A stretch of 64,000 nt of DNA from Lachnospiraceae bacterium UBA5899 (GCA_002432425.1 DJEL01000031.1:170767-234766), one strand, 5' to 3'; counted from the first letter of the stretch, positions 35,116 through 44,516 are shown. Program-made: numbers and translations. Notes: generated from the letters alone by a model not told the origin.

Positions 35116-35532
35116 TTATTTTAGATGGTATAAACCATAATATCCATCCGGTTCCATCGGGTCCGGATACACTCTGTCAAAGCTTGAGCCGTCGCCGATT
35201 TCAATTTTTTCAATTTCTACATCATTGACTGTAATCCGCCAGGACAGGCTTCCGTTTCTCTGCACCTTGGGCCAGGTCGTCACATCCTGCAGAATGGTAC
35301 ATTCGCTGCCGCCTGCGCCGGTATAGGTTCCGGCAGAAAGACGTCCCTCCGCAATCTCGGTACGGATGGCGCTTGCCAGCTCCTCCGCGTTGGTTAAATC
35401 CGCAGACACCTTGGAATTGTTCACATACTTTAAGTATGTGGGCAAAAGAACGCCTACCAGTACAGCCATAATTGCCATCACTATAATAAGCTCCGGCAGT
35501 GAAAATCCCTTATTGTTTATTTTCCTCTTCAT
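35116..35532 (-). CDS. Prepilin-like protein with type III/IV N-terminal methylation motif
   Basis: A 138-residue protein that begins MKRKINNKGFSLPELIIVMA: a short basic leader, the prepilin peptidase site KG/F and Glu at position 5 of the mature part, followed by a hydrophobic helix. The remainder has no motif I recognise. No other pilus or secretion gene is near, so peptidase and assembly ATPase must be encoded elsewhere. The start overlaps the HAD gene by 23 bases; AGGGGAA precedes it. It could be a minor pseudopilin or a competence-type pilin. Confidence 0.8.
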   Translation of the reverse strand: MKRKINNKGFSLPELIIVMAIMAVLVGVLLPTYLKYVNNSKVSADLTNAEELASAIRTEIAEGRLSAGTYTGAGGSECTILQDVTTWPKVQRNGSLSWRITVNDVEIEKIEIGDGSSFDRVYPDPMEPDGYYGLYHLK

Positions 35533-36193
35533 TTCCCCTGATCCCTCTCTGTAACAAATGAACAATATCTCCCAAAGCCGGCAGGCACGCATACAGCTTT
35601 TTCCGCAGCGCCGCATCCGGCTGTGTCTGGTCCGGTATCATGACCGTGGGAATTCCTGCTGCCGTTGCGGATTTCACACCGTTCGGCGAGTCCTCCACAG
35701 CAAGACATTCCTCAGGGTCAGCTCCCAGTACCTCGAGTGTCTTAAGGTAGACATCCGGCGCCGGTTTGCCAAGCTTTACCTCTGTTGCACTGACGATTTC
35801 ATCAAAATACGGAAGCAGCCCCGTCTCTTTCAGCTGTTCCTCCGCACGGTCCTTCGGCGTTGCGGTTGCAAGCGCTATCCGGTAACCGTTTTGGGAAAGC
35901 CATTCAAGAGTCTCAAGAGCCTCCGGCCTCTGTTCCAGCCCCACTTTGGCAAGATGCTCCTGCATCAGCTTTCTGCGGCAATCCCTCACCGCCGTATAAT
36001 CGAAAGCTTCGCCGAACCACTCTTTCAAAAGGGCAGGCGCAAAGGGTCTTCCCAGACTGCGAAGCGTTAGTGCCTGCTCCTCCGTCATGTGAAATCCGAA
36101 CTCCTCTGCCGCCTGTCGCCAGAATATTTTAAAATATTTTTCTGTATCAATCAGTGTACCATCTAAGTCAAATATTATAGTAGAAATGTTCAT
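35510..36193 (-). CDS. HAD-family phosphatase (beta-phosphoglucomutase-like)
   Basis: A 227-residue HAD hydrolase of subfamily IA. Motif I is FDLDGTLIDTE at residues 8-18, motif II is ALATATPK near residue 113, the Lys is in VKLGKPAPDVYLK and motif IV is AVEDSPNGVKSA. The cap domain is of the helical phosphoglycolate-phosphatase/beta-phosphoglucomutase type. The exact substrate cannot be assigned. It lies 16 bases after atpC. Confidence 0.88.
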   Translation of the reverse strand: MNISTIIFDLDGTLIDTEKYFKIFWRQAAEEFGFHMTEEQALTLRSLGRPFAPALLKEWFGEAFDYTAVRDCRRKLMQEHLAKVGLEQRPEALETLEWLSQNGYRIALATATPKDRAEEQLKETGLLPYFDEIVSATEVKLGKPAPDVYLKTLEVLGADPEECLAVEDSPNGVKSATAAGIPTVMIPDQTQPDAALRKKLYACLPALGDIVHLLQRGIRGNEEENKQ

Positions 36194-36209
36194 GATTGCA
36201 ATACCTGAT

Positions 36210-36605
36210 TTACTTTAATACCTGAATACGGGCAATGGCACGCATCAGCGCGGTCTCCGCTCTCGCCATATCCGTTTCCGGTGTATGGCTCTTGATACGC
36301 TCTTCCGCACGTCTTTTTGCCGCTTCCGCTCTTTCCAGGTCAATTTCTCCGGGCCATTCCACCACTTCTGCCAGAATGGTCATTCTGTCGGGCAGAATTT
36401 CCACAAATCCGGAATGCAGAGCGGCTTCCTTTACCTCATCCTTTTCCGTAATGGTAAGGACGCCCGGTTTGATAATTACCGTCATGGGAATATGTCCCGG
36501 AAGCACACCGATTTCTCCCTCGGTGGTGTTAAACTCTATCATATCAGCCGTACCTTCGTAAAACACTCTGTCCGGTGTGATAATTCTTAATTTATAATCT
36601 TCCAT
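36210..36605 (-). CDS. atpC: ATP synthase epsilon subunit
   Basis: A 131-residue subunit of the F1 central stalk. The N-terminal beta-sandwich includes TTEGEIGVLPGHIPM, and the C-terminal helical hairpin ends in LMRAIARIQVLK. The subunit couples rotation to catalysis and inhibits hydrolysis. It lies 11 bases after atpD, the last atp gene. Confidence 0.95.
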   Translation of the reverse strand: MEDYKLRIITPDRVFYEGTADMIEFNTTEGEIGVLPGHIPMTVIIKPGVLTITEKDEVKEAALHSGFVEILPDRMTILAEVVEWPGEIDLERAEAAKRRAEERIKSHTPETDMARAETALMRAIARIQVLK

Positions 36606-36616
36606 AGACTCACCCG

Positions 36617-38017
36617 TTATGCTTTCTTTGCTGCACGTTCCACAACATCATCAATGCTTCCGGCATTCAGGAAGTAGCTTTCCGGTATATCATCATGCTT
36701 GCCTTCGAGAATTTCCCTGAAGCCTCTGATGGTTTCGGATACCGGCACATATTTTCCTTCCAGACCTGTAAACTGTCCTGCCACGAAGAAAGGCTGGGAT
36801 AAAAATCTCTGTACCTTTCTGGCTCTGGAAACTACCTGCTTATCCGCTTCGGAAAGTTCGTCCATACCGAGGATGGCGATAATATCCTGTAATTCCTTGT
36901 AACGCTGCAGAATTTCCTGTACACCTCTGGCGGTCTTGTAGTGCTCCTCGCCTACAATTCTCGGGTCCAGAATACGGGATGTGGACTCCAGAGGGTCTAC
37001 TGCCGGGTAAATACCCAGTTCCACGATGGAACGGGAAAGTACGGTAGTTGCGTCCAGATGGGCAAATGTGGTTGCGGGAGCCGGGTCGGTCAAGTCGTCC
37101 GCAGGCACATAAACCGCCTGAACGGAAGTAATGGAACCGTCCTTTGTGGAAGTAATACGCTCCTGCAGGGCACCCATTTCCGTCTGCAGTGTGGGCTGGT
37201 AACCTACTGCGGAAGGCATACGTCCGAGCAGTGCGGAAACCTCACTACCTGCCTGTGTGAAACGGAAAATATTATCGATGAACAAAAGCACATCCTTACC
37301 GCCTTTGTCACGGAAATATTCTGCCATGGTAAGTCCGGTAAGACCTACTCTCATACGGGCTCCGGGGGGCTCGTTCATCTGTCCGAATACCATGGTGGTC
37401 TTGTCGATAACGCCGGACTCGGTCATTTCATGGTACAGGTCGTTTCCTTCACGGGTTCTTTCTCCTACACCGGTAAATACGGAATATCCGCCGTGCTCTG
37501 TGGCAATGTTACGGATAAGCTCCTGAATCAATACGGTTTTACCTACACCGGCACCGCCGAACAGACCGATTTTACCACCCTTCTGGTAAGGGCAAAGAAG
37601 GTCAACGACTTTAATACCGGTTTCCAATATCTCTGTATTGGTGGACTGCTCTGCAAATGAAGGCGCAGGTCTGTGGATGGGCTCGTAAGAAACGCCTTCC
37701 GGTGCCGGCTTATTGTCAATAGGGTCACCTAAAACGTTAAAGATACGTCCCAGTGTTTTTTCACCTACAGGAACAGAGATGGGGGCACCTGTTGCATCTG
37801 CCTCCATACCACGTACCAGACCATCCGTGGTTCCCATGGCAATACATCTTACAATATCATCACCCAGATGCTGGGCTACTTCCACCGTCAAGGTTCCTCC
37901 GTCTTTAAGCGGCACCTTAACAGCTTCATTGATTTCGGGAAGATGTCCCGCATCAAAGCGGATATCCAGAACCGCACCGATGACCTGGGTAATCTTTCCT
38001 TTATTCACCTCTGCCAT
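36617..38017 (-). CDS. atpD: ATP synthase beta subunit
   Basis: A 466-residue catalytic F1 subunit. Walker A is GGAGVGKT near residue 155, the catalytic Glu is in GVGERTREGND, Walker B ends in VLLFIDNIFRF and the F1 signature is PAVDPLEST. AAGGAAG precedes the ATG. Length and motifs are complete. Confidence 0.98.
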   Translation of the reverse strand: MAEVNKGKITQVIGAVLDIRFDAGHLPEINEAVKVPLKDGGTLTVEVAQHLGDDIVRCIAMGTTDGLVRGMEADATGAPISVPVGEKTLGRIFNVLGDPIDNKPAPEGVSYEPIHRPAPSFAEQSTNTEILETGIKVVDLLCPYQKGGKIGLFGGAGVGKTVLIQELIRNIATEHGGYSVFTGVGERTREGNDLYHEMTESGVIDKTTMVFGQMNEPPGARMRVGLTGLTMAEYFRDKGGKDVLLFIDNIFRFTQAGSEVSALLGRMPSAVGYQPTLQTEMGALQERITSTKDGSITSVQAVYVPADDLTDPAPATTFAHLDATTVLSRSIVELGIYPAVDPLESTSRILDPRIVGEEHYKTARGVQEILQRYKELQDIIAILGMDELSEADKQVVSRARKVQRFLSQPFFVAGQFTGLEGKYVPVSETIRGFREILEGKHDDIPESYFLNAGSIDDVVERAAKKA

Positions 38018-38035
38018 TTTATCTTCCTTTCTGTT

Positions 38036-38887
38036 TTACGATATCGCTTCCGCACCTGCAATGATTTCGGTAAGCTCCTGAGTAATGGAGCCCTGTCTTG
38101 CACGGTTGTAAAGGAGGGTTAAGTCTCCAATCATTTCTTCCGCATTGCTGGTCGCAGAATCCATTGCCTGCATTCTGGCTCCGTTTTCACTGGCTACGGA
38201 CTCCACCAGACCGCCGTAGATTAAGCTGGTCACATACTTGGGAATCAGTAAATCCAATGCTGTTTCCTCATCCATTTCAAAATTCATCAGAGTGTGGTCT
38301 GACTCCTGTGCGGCTTCTTCTTGGATTTCCACCGGAAGAAGCTTCAGCATGGTAGGAATGTGGCTCACCGTATTCTTGAATTTGGTATAGGCAAGATAAA
38401 TCTCACAGATTTTACCGTCCGCAAAATCCCTTAACAGCCTGTCGGATAATGCCATGGCATCCGGGTATACCGGCTCTTCGGCGCTTTCCGAAGCATCCGC
38501 CTCAATGGTATAACCCTTGTGAGCCAGTGCATCGCGGCCCTTCTTGCCCACCGCATAGATTACGGTGTCCTCTTTGTCAAATTGCTCTGTCACAAGCCGG
38601 ATGATATTGGAGTTGTAGCCTCCCGCCAGACCTCTGTTGGATGTCATGACTATCACGGCTTTTTTCCCGGAGGTGCCTCCGTTTAAGTACGGATGCTGCA
38701 TTCCGGTGGTTCTTTTCAAGATGGAAGAAACGGTTTCATACATGCAGGTAAAATAATCTGCAGAGTCTTCTGCATTTTGTCTGGCACGCTGCAATTTTAC
38801 GGTGGAGACCAGCTTCATGGCCTTGGTAATCTGCTGCGTGCTCTGAATACTGCTTTTCCTTCGCTTTATATCACGCATGGATGCCAT
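38036..38887 (-). CDS. atpG: ATP synthase gamma subunit
   Basis: A 283-residue rotor shaft of F1. The N-terminal helix is SMRDIKRRKSSIQSTQQIT and the C-terminal signature is RQGSITQELTEIIAGA. The ATG at 38887 is chosen because AGGTGA lies six bases upstream; an in-frame TTG two codons earlier is less likely. Confidence 0.96.
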   Translation of the reverse strand: MASMRDIKRRKSSIQSTQQITKAMKLVSTVKLQRARQNAEDSADYFTCMYETVSSILKRTTGMQHPYLNGGTSGKKAVIVMTSNRGLAGGYNSNIIRLVTEQFDKEDTVIYAVGKKGRDALAHKGYTIEADASESAEEPVYPDAMALSDRLLRDFADGKICEIYLAYTKFKNTVSHIPTMLKLLPVEIQEEAAQESDHTLMNFEMDEETALDLLIPKYVTSLIYGGLVESVASENGARMQAMDSATSNAEEMIGDLTLLYNRARQGSITQELTEIIAGAEAIS

Positions 38888-38920
38888 AATCAATCACCTG
38901 TTTTCTTTCCAAACCTTTGA

Positions 38921-40429
38921 TTAGTTTTTGAATTCCGCCTTAAATTCCGTAATTGCCTTTTTCAGCAGTTCGTCCGTTGCATCGGAAATTACCTTTTCTT
39001 CCGCAATGGCCTTCGGAATTTCGGGATACTTGGTATCCAGATATTCAAACAGTTCTTTTTCAAATCTGGTAATGTCCTCTACGGGAATATCCAGTAAATA
39101 CTTTCCGGTAACGGCATAAATGATGATTACCTGATATTCTACCGGCATGGGAGCGTACTGAGGCTGCTTTAATACCTCTTTGATTCTTTCGCCCTGCGCC
39201 AGCTTCTCCTTGGTATCGGCATCCAGTTCGGAACCGAACTGTGCAAAGGCTGCCAGTTCACGGTACTGCGCCAGTTCCACACGGATAGGTGCGGCAATCT
39301 TCTTCATTGCCTTAATCTGTGCGGCACCGCCTACACGGGATACGGAAAGACCTGCGTTTACCGCCGGTCTGAAACCGGAGTTGAACATTTCTGTTTCCAG
39401 ATAAATCTGACCGTCCGTGATGGAGATAACGTTGGTAGGAATATAAGCAGATACGTCGCCTGCCTGTGTTTCGATAATGGGAAGGGCTGTCAGGGAACCT
39501 CCGCCGTACTCATCGCTCATTCTGACCGCACGTTCCAGAAGTCTGGAATGCAGGTAGAATACGTCGCCGGGATATGCTTCACGTCCGGGCGGACGCTTTA
39601 AGAGCAGGGAGAGTGTACGGTATGCAGCCGCATGCTTGCTTAAGTCATCATATACTACTAAGACATCTTCGCCCTTTTCCATCCATTCCTCGCCGATAGC
39701 GCATCCGGAGTAAGGAGCAATGTACTGAAGAGGCGCCAGTTCGCTGGCGGTAGCTGCCACAACGGTGGTATAGCTCATGGCACCGTACTCTTCCAGAGTC
39801 TTTACGATGGTAGCAACGGTAGATGCTTTCTGTCCGATTGCCACATAAATACATTTTACATTCTGGCCTTTCTGGTTGATGATGGTATCAATGGCGATAG
39901 CCGTCTTACCTGTCTGACGGTCGCCGATAATCAGTTCACGCTGTCCTCTTCCGATAGGCACCATGGAGTCGATTGCCTTAATACCTGTCTGAAGTGGGGT
40001 ATCTACGGACTTTCTGGTGATAACACCGGAAGCCACTCTTTCAATTTTACGATATTTTTCCGTCTGGATGGGTCCTTTACCGTCAATGGGCTGTCCCAAT
40101 GCATTGACAACTCGTCCGATCATGGCATCCCCGACAGGGACTTCCACCACGTGTCCGGTTGTCTTTACAATATCACCTTCGCTGATATTGTGCTGGCTAC
40201 CCAGAAGTACGGCACCTACGTTGTCCTCTTCAAGGTTCAGCACCATGCCGTATACCTCGCCGGGGAATTCGAGCAGTTCACCCTGCATGGCATTTTCCAG
40301 TCCATGCACACGGGCAATACCATCTGCTACCTGAATGACCGTTCCCACTTCCGATACTTCCATATCGGCTGCGTATCTTTTAATCTGATCCTTGATTACG
40401 GAACTTATCTCTTCTGGTTTCAAATTCAT
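38921..40429 (-). CDS. atpA: ATP synthase alpha subunit
   Basis: A 502-residue non-catalytic F1 subunit that binds regulatory nucleotide. Walker A is GDRQTGKT near residue 170 and the signature PAVNAGLSVSRVGG is near residue 364. Complete length. It lies 28 bases after atpH. Confidence 0.98.
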   Translation of the reverse strand: MNLKPEEISSVIKDQIKRYAADMEVSEVGTVIQVADGIARVHGLENAMQGELLEFPGEVYGMVLNLEEDNVGAVLLGSQHNISEGDIVKTTGHVVEVPVGDAMIGRVVNALGQPIDGKGPIQTEKYRKIERVASGVITRKSVDTPLQTGIKAIDSMVPIGRGQRELIIGDRQTGKTAIAIDTIINQKGQNVKCIYVAIGQKASTVATIVKTLEEYGAMSYTTVVAATASELAPLQYIAPYSGCAIGEEWMEKGEDVLVVYDDLSKHAAAYRTLSLLLKRPPGREAYPGDVFYLHSRLLERAVRMSDEYGGGSLTALPIIETQAGDVSAYIPTNVISITDGQIYLETEMFNSGFRPAVNAGLSVSRVGGAAQIKAMKKIAAPIRVELAQYRELAAFAQFGSELDADTKEKLAQGERIKEVLKQPQYAPMPVEYQVIIIYAVTGKYLLDIPVEDITRFEKELFEYLDTKYPEIPKAIAEEKVISDATDELLKKAITEFKAEFKN

Positions 40430-40457
40430 AGATCCGTTCGCACCTTTCTATATTTTC

Positions 40458-41006
40458 TTACTGCAGCTTAATCTGATACAGCTGTCTGCTTAAATGCTCT
40501 AATTTGGTTTTAACGCTATTGTCCAGAACATGGTCGCCAATGCGGATTACCATTCCGCCGATCAGGGATGCATCTTCTTCGAAGTGCATTTCAAAGGAAC
40601 GATAGGATGTGGTTTCTATCAGTTTCTTTTCCACTTCTGCTTTCTGCTCCTGTGTCAGCGGCATCGGTGTCTTTACATAGGCAATACCAATTCCTTCCTG
40701 TTCCTTAACGCGTGCCACAAAATAATCCAGAACACCGGAAAGTTTGCCGTAATGCTTTTTCTGCAACAGAAAAAGCATCAGTCCCAGCATTTCCCTGCTG
40801 ACACGCCCATCCCAAACATTGGTAAGAATTTTTTCTTTTTCTTCCATCGGGATACCGGGATGCTGCATCAACTTTTCCAAATCGGGATTTTCGGAAAGTA
40901 CCTGTTCGATACCTTCGATTTCTTTCCTGAATTCATCCATGCGCTTTTCTTCCACAGCTAATTCAAATAAAGCTTCGCCATATACTTTTTCTATCAGCTT
41001 AGCCAT
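40458..41006 (-). CDS. atpH: ATP synthase delta subunit
   Basis: A 182-residue peripheral-stalk subunit (OSCP family) linking F1 to the b subunits. The C-terminal signature is DASLIGGMVIRIGDHVLDNSV. It overlaps atpF by 13 bases, indicating coupled translation. Confidence 0.95.
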   Translation of the reverse strand: MAKLIEKVYGEALFELAVEEKRMDEFRKEIEGIEQVLSENPDLEKLMQHPGIPMEEKEKILTNVWDGRVSREMLGLMLFLLQKKHYGKLSGVLDYFVARVKEQEGIGIAYVKTPMPLTQEQKAEVEKKLIETTSYRSFEMHFEEDASLIGGMVIRIGDHVLDNSVKTKLEHLSRQLYQIKLQ

Positions 41007-41539
41007 GTACTTTCACCCATTTCCTTCAAAGTCTCTTCCACAAGCTCGTTCTGAACCGTGGTGTCAATCGCTCCGGAAACCACTTTGCCGGCCATCATGG
41101 CTGCTACTGCAATCATTTCCCGTTTGACATCATCAGCTGCTTTCTGCTTTTCAAGTTCAGCTTCCGTACGTGCTCTTTCGATAATATGGGAAGCTTCCTC
41201 TTTGGCTTCGCTGACAATCTTGTCTTCGCTGATTTTGGCCTTCTTTCTGGCCTGTTCCATGATGTCGTCGGCTTCTTTCTGAATATTTTTCAGTTTGGCG
41301 TCATACTCTTCCTTAAGTGCCTTGGCATCCGCCATGTCCGCAGCGGCCTGATCAAGCTCACCCTTGATTTTCTCTGTACGTCCGGTAAGCATTTTTCTTA
41401 CGGGATTAAACAGGAAAAAGGAAAGTGCTCCGAACAGGAACAAAACGGCAATCAAGGTCAGGCAGGAGTCTGCCAGAAGCTGCCAGTCCAGATTGAAAAG
41501 TCTTTCCATGGACTCACCGGTTGTTAGCAAAATATTCAA
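40994..41539 (-). CDS. atpF: ATP synthase b subunit
   Basis: A 181-residue stator subunit with one N-terminal membrane helix (about 22-45) and a long charged coiled coil. The start is probably TTG at 41539, eight bases after AGGAGG; the next in-frame ATG (ten codons later) has only a weak site. Only one b gene is present, so the stalk is a homodimer. Confidence 0.93.
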   Translation of the reverse strand: MNILLTTGESMERLFNLDWQLLADSCLTLIAVLFLFGALSFFLFNPVRKMLTGRTEKIKGELDQAAADMADAKALKEEYDAKLKNIQKEADDIMEQARKKAKISEDKIVSEAKEEASHIIERARTEAELEKQKAADDVKREMIAVAAMMAGKVVSGAIDTTVQNELVEETLKEMGESTWLS

Positions 41540-41593
41540 CCTTTATACCTCCTTTCTCTTTCTTAGCTGCTTTTGCAGTTTCTAAGAATTCCT

Positions 41594-41848
41594 TTACGGT
41601 AATAAAGGTTTTACGAACATCAGGATCAGACCGGTAACCAGACCGTACAGACCGGTTGTTTCGGCAACTGCCTGTCCCAAAAGCATGGTAGAAGTAATTT
41701 CGGACTTGGCACCCGGGTTACGTCCTACTGCTGCTGCCGCATGACCTGCCGCAATACCCTGGCCTACACCGGGTCCGATACCTGCGATAAGTGCAAGACC
41801 TGCACCGATTGCTGAACATCCTCTGATAAAATTCTCGTTAAATTCCAT
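41594..41848 (-). CDS. atpE: ATP synthase c subunit with sodium-binding signature
   Basis: An 84-residue two-helix proteolipid that forms the rotor ring. The ion-binding carboxylate is Glu63. Gln30, Val61, Thr64, Thr65 and Tyr68 stand at the spacing of the Na+ ligands Gln32, Val63, Ser66, Thr67 and Tyr70 of the Ilyobacter tartaricus ring (Gln to Glu distance 33 in both). A sodium-coupled enzyme is therefore likely. AAGGAGG precedes the ATG. Confidence 0.95.
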   Translation of the reverse strand: MEFNENFIRGCSAIGAGLALIAGIGPGVGQGIAAGHAAAAVGRNPGAKSEITSTMLLGQAVAETTGLYGLVTGLILMFVKPLLP

Positions 41849-41887
41849 TGTTGTTTCCTCCTTAAGATGATTGATGATTGTAAATAA

Positions 41888-42622
41888 TTAATCCGCATCG
41901 CCCATTGCGTTGGCCAGATACGTCATGGTAAGCATACAGAATACATATGTCTGGATGGCTCCTGAAAAGATATCCAGGTACACATGCAGAAATGCCGGCC
42001 AGATTAAGGCAAACTTGCCAATCAGTCCGTACACCAGCGCCATCATAACCACGCCGGAAAGTACGTTGGCAAACAGACGAAGGGATAAGGAAATAGGCAC
42101 TGCAATATCACCTATGATGTTAATAGGCATCCAAAGCGGAAGCCACGGCGGCATGGGAGAACACTTATCCACCCAGATTTCCTTCGGTGTATGGTACTTA
42201 ATCGTATTGTAATGTATTAAGAAGAACGATATCAGTGCCAGCGGTAATGTCACACCGTAGTCTGCTGTGGGAGGACGCAGTCCCAGAAGTCCCGACAGGT
42301 TGCTGAACAGGATAAAGATAAATACCGTTCCAATATAATTACGGAACTTGTTGGCATGTTTGCCCATGGTACCCGAAACCATACCGTCCAGCTTCTCCAC
42401 AATCAGTTCCACTACATTCTGAAATCCGGTAGGAATTTCCTGTGCTTTTTTCATGGCAATATTGGCAGCAATCGCAAATCCGACCAAAACCAGAATTACG
42501 ATGAGGATGCAGACATGTGAGGTTGTAATCCAGACTTCATGGCCGAAGAACGAATACTTGAAAAGGCCGTGAATCATAAAGTCCACATCATTTCCCGAAG
42601 ATAAGACTATCCCATAGTTCAT
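41888..42622 (-). CDS. atpB: ATP synthase a subunit
   Basis: A 244-residue membrane subunit that forms the ion half-channels. The essential Arg is in ISLSLRLFANVLSG near residue 180. The N-terminus is extracytoplasmic and about five to six helices follow. Its ATG directly follows the atpI stop, with GGGAGGTG upstream. Confidence 0.96.
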   Translation of the reverse strand: MNYGIVLSSGNDVDFMIHGLFKYSFFGHEVWITTSHVCILIVILVLVGFAIAANIAMKKAQEIPTGFQNVVELIVEKLDGMVSGTMGKHANKFRNYIGTVFIFILFSNLSGLLGLRPPTADYGVTLPLALISFFLIHYNTIKYHTPKEIWVDKCSPMPPWLPLWMPINIIGDIAVPISLSLRLFANVLSGVVMMALVYGLIGKFALIWPAFLHVYLDIFSGAIQTYVFCMLTMTYLANAMGDAD

Positions 42623-43048
42623 TTACTCACCTCCCTGCTTTTTATATATTTTATCCCAGATTTTATGCGAAAAGGGCTGTAAATACGCCCCGGTTTTCAT
42701 TCCCATAAGTCCTAAGAAAGCAGCTAAAATATAGCCCTTTCCCACATAATACACCGCCAGCAGGAACACCGCTGCCAGAAGGTAACGGACCACGTAGCCC
42801 GTAGCCAGCATTTTGGACGCCTGACTTTCTTCACATCCGAACGCCTTGTTCAGAGATTTCCATATGTGAACCGAAAAGCCTCCTGCCACAAAAATTCCCA
42901 GCCACATGGAAACGAGATACTTTCCCAGGGAAAGCTCCTTAAAAAACAGAAGAAAGAGCCCCGCCAGAGAAAAGAGTATTCCCGACAGGAAAATGCCCGT
43001 CAGAAGCTCTAAAAGCGCTGTATCCGTTTTTTTATTTTTTTCCATCAT
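42623..43048 (-). CDS. atpI: ATP synthase subunit I
   Basis: A 141-residue protein with about four membrane helices, of the AtpI/subunit I family that helps to assemble the c ring. It lies between atpZ and atpB in the usual place and overlaps atpZ by 17 bases. Two adjacent ATGs are possible starts (43048 or 43045). Confidence 0.8.
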   Translation of the reverse strand: MMEKNKKTDTALLELLTGIFLSGILFSLAGLFLLFFKELSLGKYLVSMWLGIFVAGGFSVHIWKSLNKAFGCEESQASKMLATGYVVRYLLAAVFLLAVYYVGKGYILAAFLGLMGMKTGAYLQPFSHKIWDKIYKKQGGE

Positions 43049-43280
43049 CTTTTCCTTTATCCTTATAAACCTTCCCGGCCATCAGGAAAATGTTCCGAAA
43101 GCCCGCTAATGCCCCCACAAAGAAAAGAATAATCATAATATAGGATGTACCGCATTTTTTATCGAGCCAGATGCCGATAAAAGTACAGATGAAAATCGGT
43201 ACCAGCATGTTAAATCCAAACTGGGTAACCATGGCAAGCGCCCGGAATACCGTTTTGTCATACTTCTTTTTCTTAGCCAT
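43032..43280 (-). CDS. atpZ: AtpZ/AtpI-family protein
   Basis: An 82-residue protein with two membrane helices (about 20-40 and 48-66) and charged ends, the pattern of AtpZ, which together with AtpI can form a calcium/magnesium channel or assembly factor. The ATG shares its first base with the TGA stop of the upstream hydrolase gene (TGATG), so start and stop are coupled; the frame is open further upstream but without a start site of its own. Confidence 0.8.
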   Translation of the reverse strand: MAKKKKYDKTVFRALAMVTQFGFNMLVPIFICTFIGIWLDKKCGTSYIMIILFFVGALAGFRNIFLMAGKVYKDKGKDDGKK

Positions 43281-44443
43281 CAGTAGAAAATATGTCCTCC
43301 GATTGCAATGCCCGTCAGACCGTCGATAGGTGTCCTGAAGTACAGGCAACCGCCTACGTTGGTAACACCCGACATGGCTTCCTCCGCCGCCTTGTAACAG
43401 TCGGCATTTGCCTTGTCCACCGCAAGTGCCAGTTCATATCTGCCGCTCGCTACCGGTGAAAACTGGGATTTCTGATAGATAACCCCTACCACGGTATCCG
43501 GATATTTAGAGCTTAAAACACGGTTGATTACCACTGCGCCTACCGCCAGTTTTCCCGCATAGGGCTCCGAACCCGCTTCGCAATATATGATATTTGCCAG
43601 CAGCTTTTTGTCTCCGTCGGCAAAGGTCACTTCGGAAATATCCCTCCAGGTTGCCTTGGCCGCTGCTGCCGACAATGCTTTTTCCTGCTCAATAATCTTT
43701 TTTAAGGTTTCAATGTCCTCTTCTTTTTTCTTAAGCTCCGCCTCATAGGCACGGGCTTCCTCTTCCGCCACGGCAATCTTATCTCCGTACTTCTTGATAT
43801 TACTGTTGGTCTGGCTGATAAGGCTTGATACCTTGTTTTTCTCTGTTTCCGCCGCCAGATGCAAATCATCCAGATCCGCTTTTTCCTGAAGAAGTCTTGC
43901 TTCCTCTTCTTCAATCTGCTGTCTTGTTGCCTCATACTCTGCCATCATGTTTTCATCATAATCGGCAATGGCGGAAAAATAATCGCTGTAATTCAAAAAA
44001 TCGCTGAAACTCTGGGCAGAAAACAGCAACTCCAGATAGTCGGTTTCTCCCGACTCATACATGTACTGTATCCGTTTTACCATGCAGTCATACTGCCATG
44101 CTTCCGTTTTCTTCGCTTCTTCGATTTCTTCGCCTGTGATGCGGATAGCCTCTTCCTTATCGGCTATTTCTCCTTCCAGCTCCTCTAACTTCTCGCTGAC
44201 CGCCGTCATCTGGGCATTTAAATCCTTTAAGTCGGACTGCAGTCCCGCTTCCGTATCCTTTAAATCATCGATATGGTCGTTCTTGGAGTCCAGCCTGTCC
44301 TTGATTTCATCTTTATCTTTCAGGGCTTCGTTTAACCGTTCCTGCGTGGTAACGGCATAGGAAAAAGAAGGAACACTGCACGCAAACAAAACCACTGCCA
44401 TCCATAATGCAATTTTTGCTTTTCGTAAGGCTGCCTTTTTCAT
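43280..44443 (-). CDS. Coiled-coil cell-wall hydrolase (SleB/CwlJ domain)
   Basis: A 387-residue secreted protein. The signal peptide covers residues 1-30. Residues about 32-255 are a long heptad-rich coiled coil, similar to the N-terminal part of PcsB/CwlO-type hydrolases. The C-terminal 120 residues form a Hydrolase_2 (SleB/CwlJ) domain with the catalytic Glu in NIIYCEAGSEPYAGK and the signature YQKSQFSPVASGRY. The domain cleaves muramic-acid backbone in cortex-lytic relatives, but the coiled coil suggests a role in growth or division under FtsEX-like control. It directly precedes the atp genes. Confidence 0.88.
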   Translation of the reverse strand: MKKAALRKAKIALWMAVVLFACSVPSFSYAVTTQERLNEALKDKDEIKDRLDSKNDHIDDLKDTEAGLQSDLKDLNAQMTAVSEKLEELEGEIADKEEAIRITGEEIEEAKKTEAWQYDCMVKRIQYMYESGETDYLELLFSAQSFSDFLNYSDYFSAIADYDENMMAEYEATRQQIEEEEARLLQEKADLDDLHLAAETEKNKVSSLISQTNSNIKKYGDKIAVAEEEARAYEAELKKKEEDIETLKKIIEQEKALSAAAAKATWRDISEVTFADGDKKLLANIIYCEAGSEPYAGKLAVGAVVINRVLSSKYPDTVVGVIYQKSQFSPVASGRYELALAVDKANADCYKAAEEAMSGVTNVGGCLYFRTPIDGLTGIAIGGHIFY

Positions 44444-44516
44444 GTAACCTTCCCTCTGCTTTCCTGTCCTTTCCGTGATTATTGCTGTTGCTGTTTCTGC
44501 GGCTTATCCGCTATGT

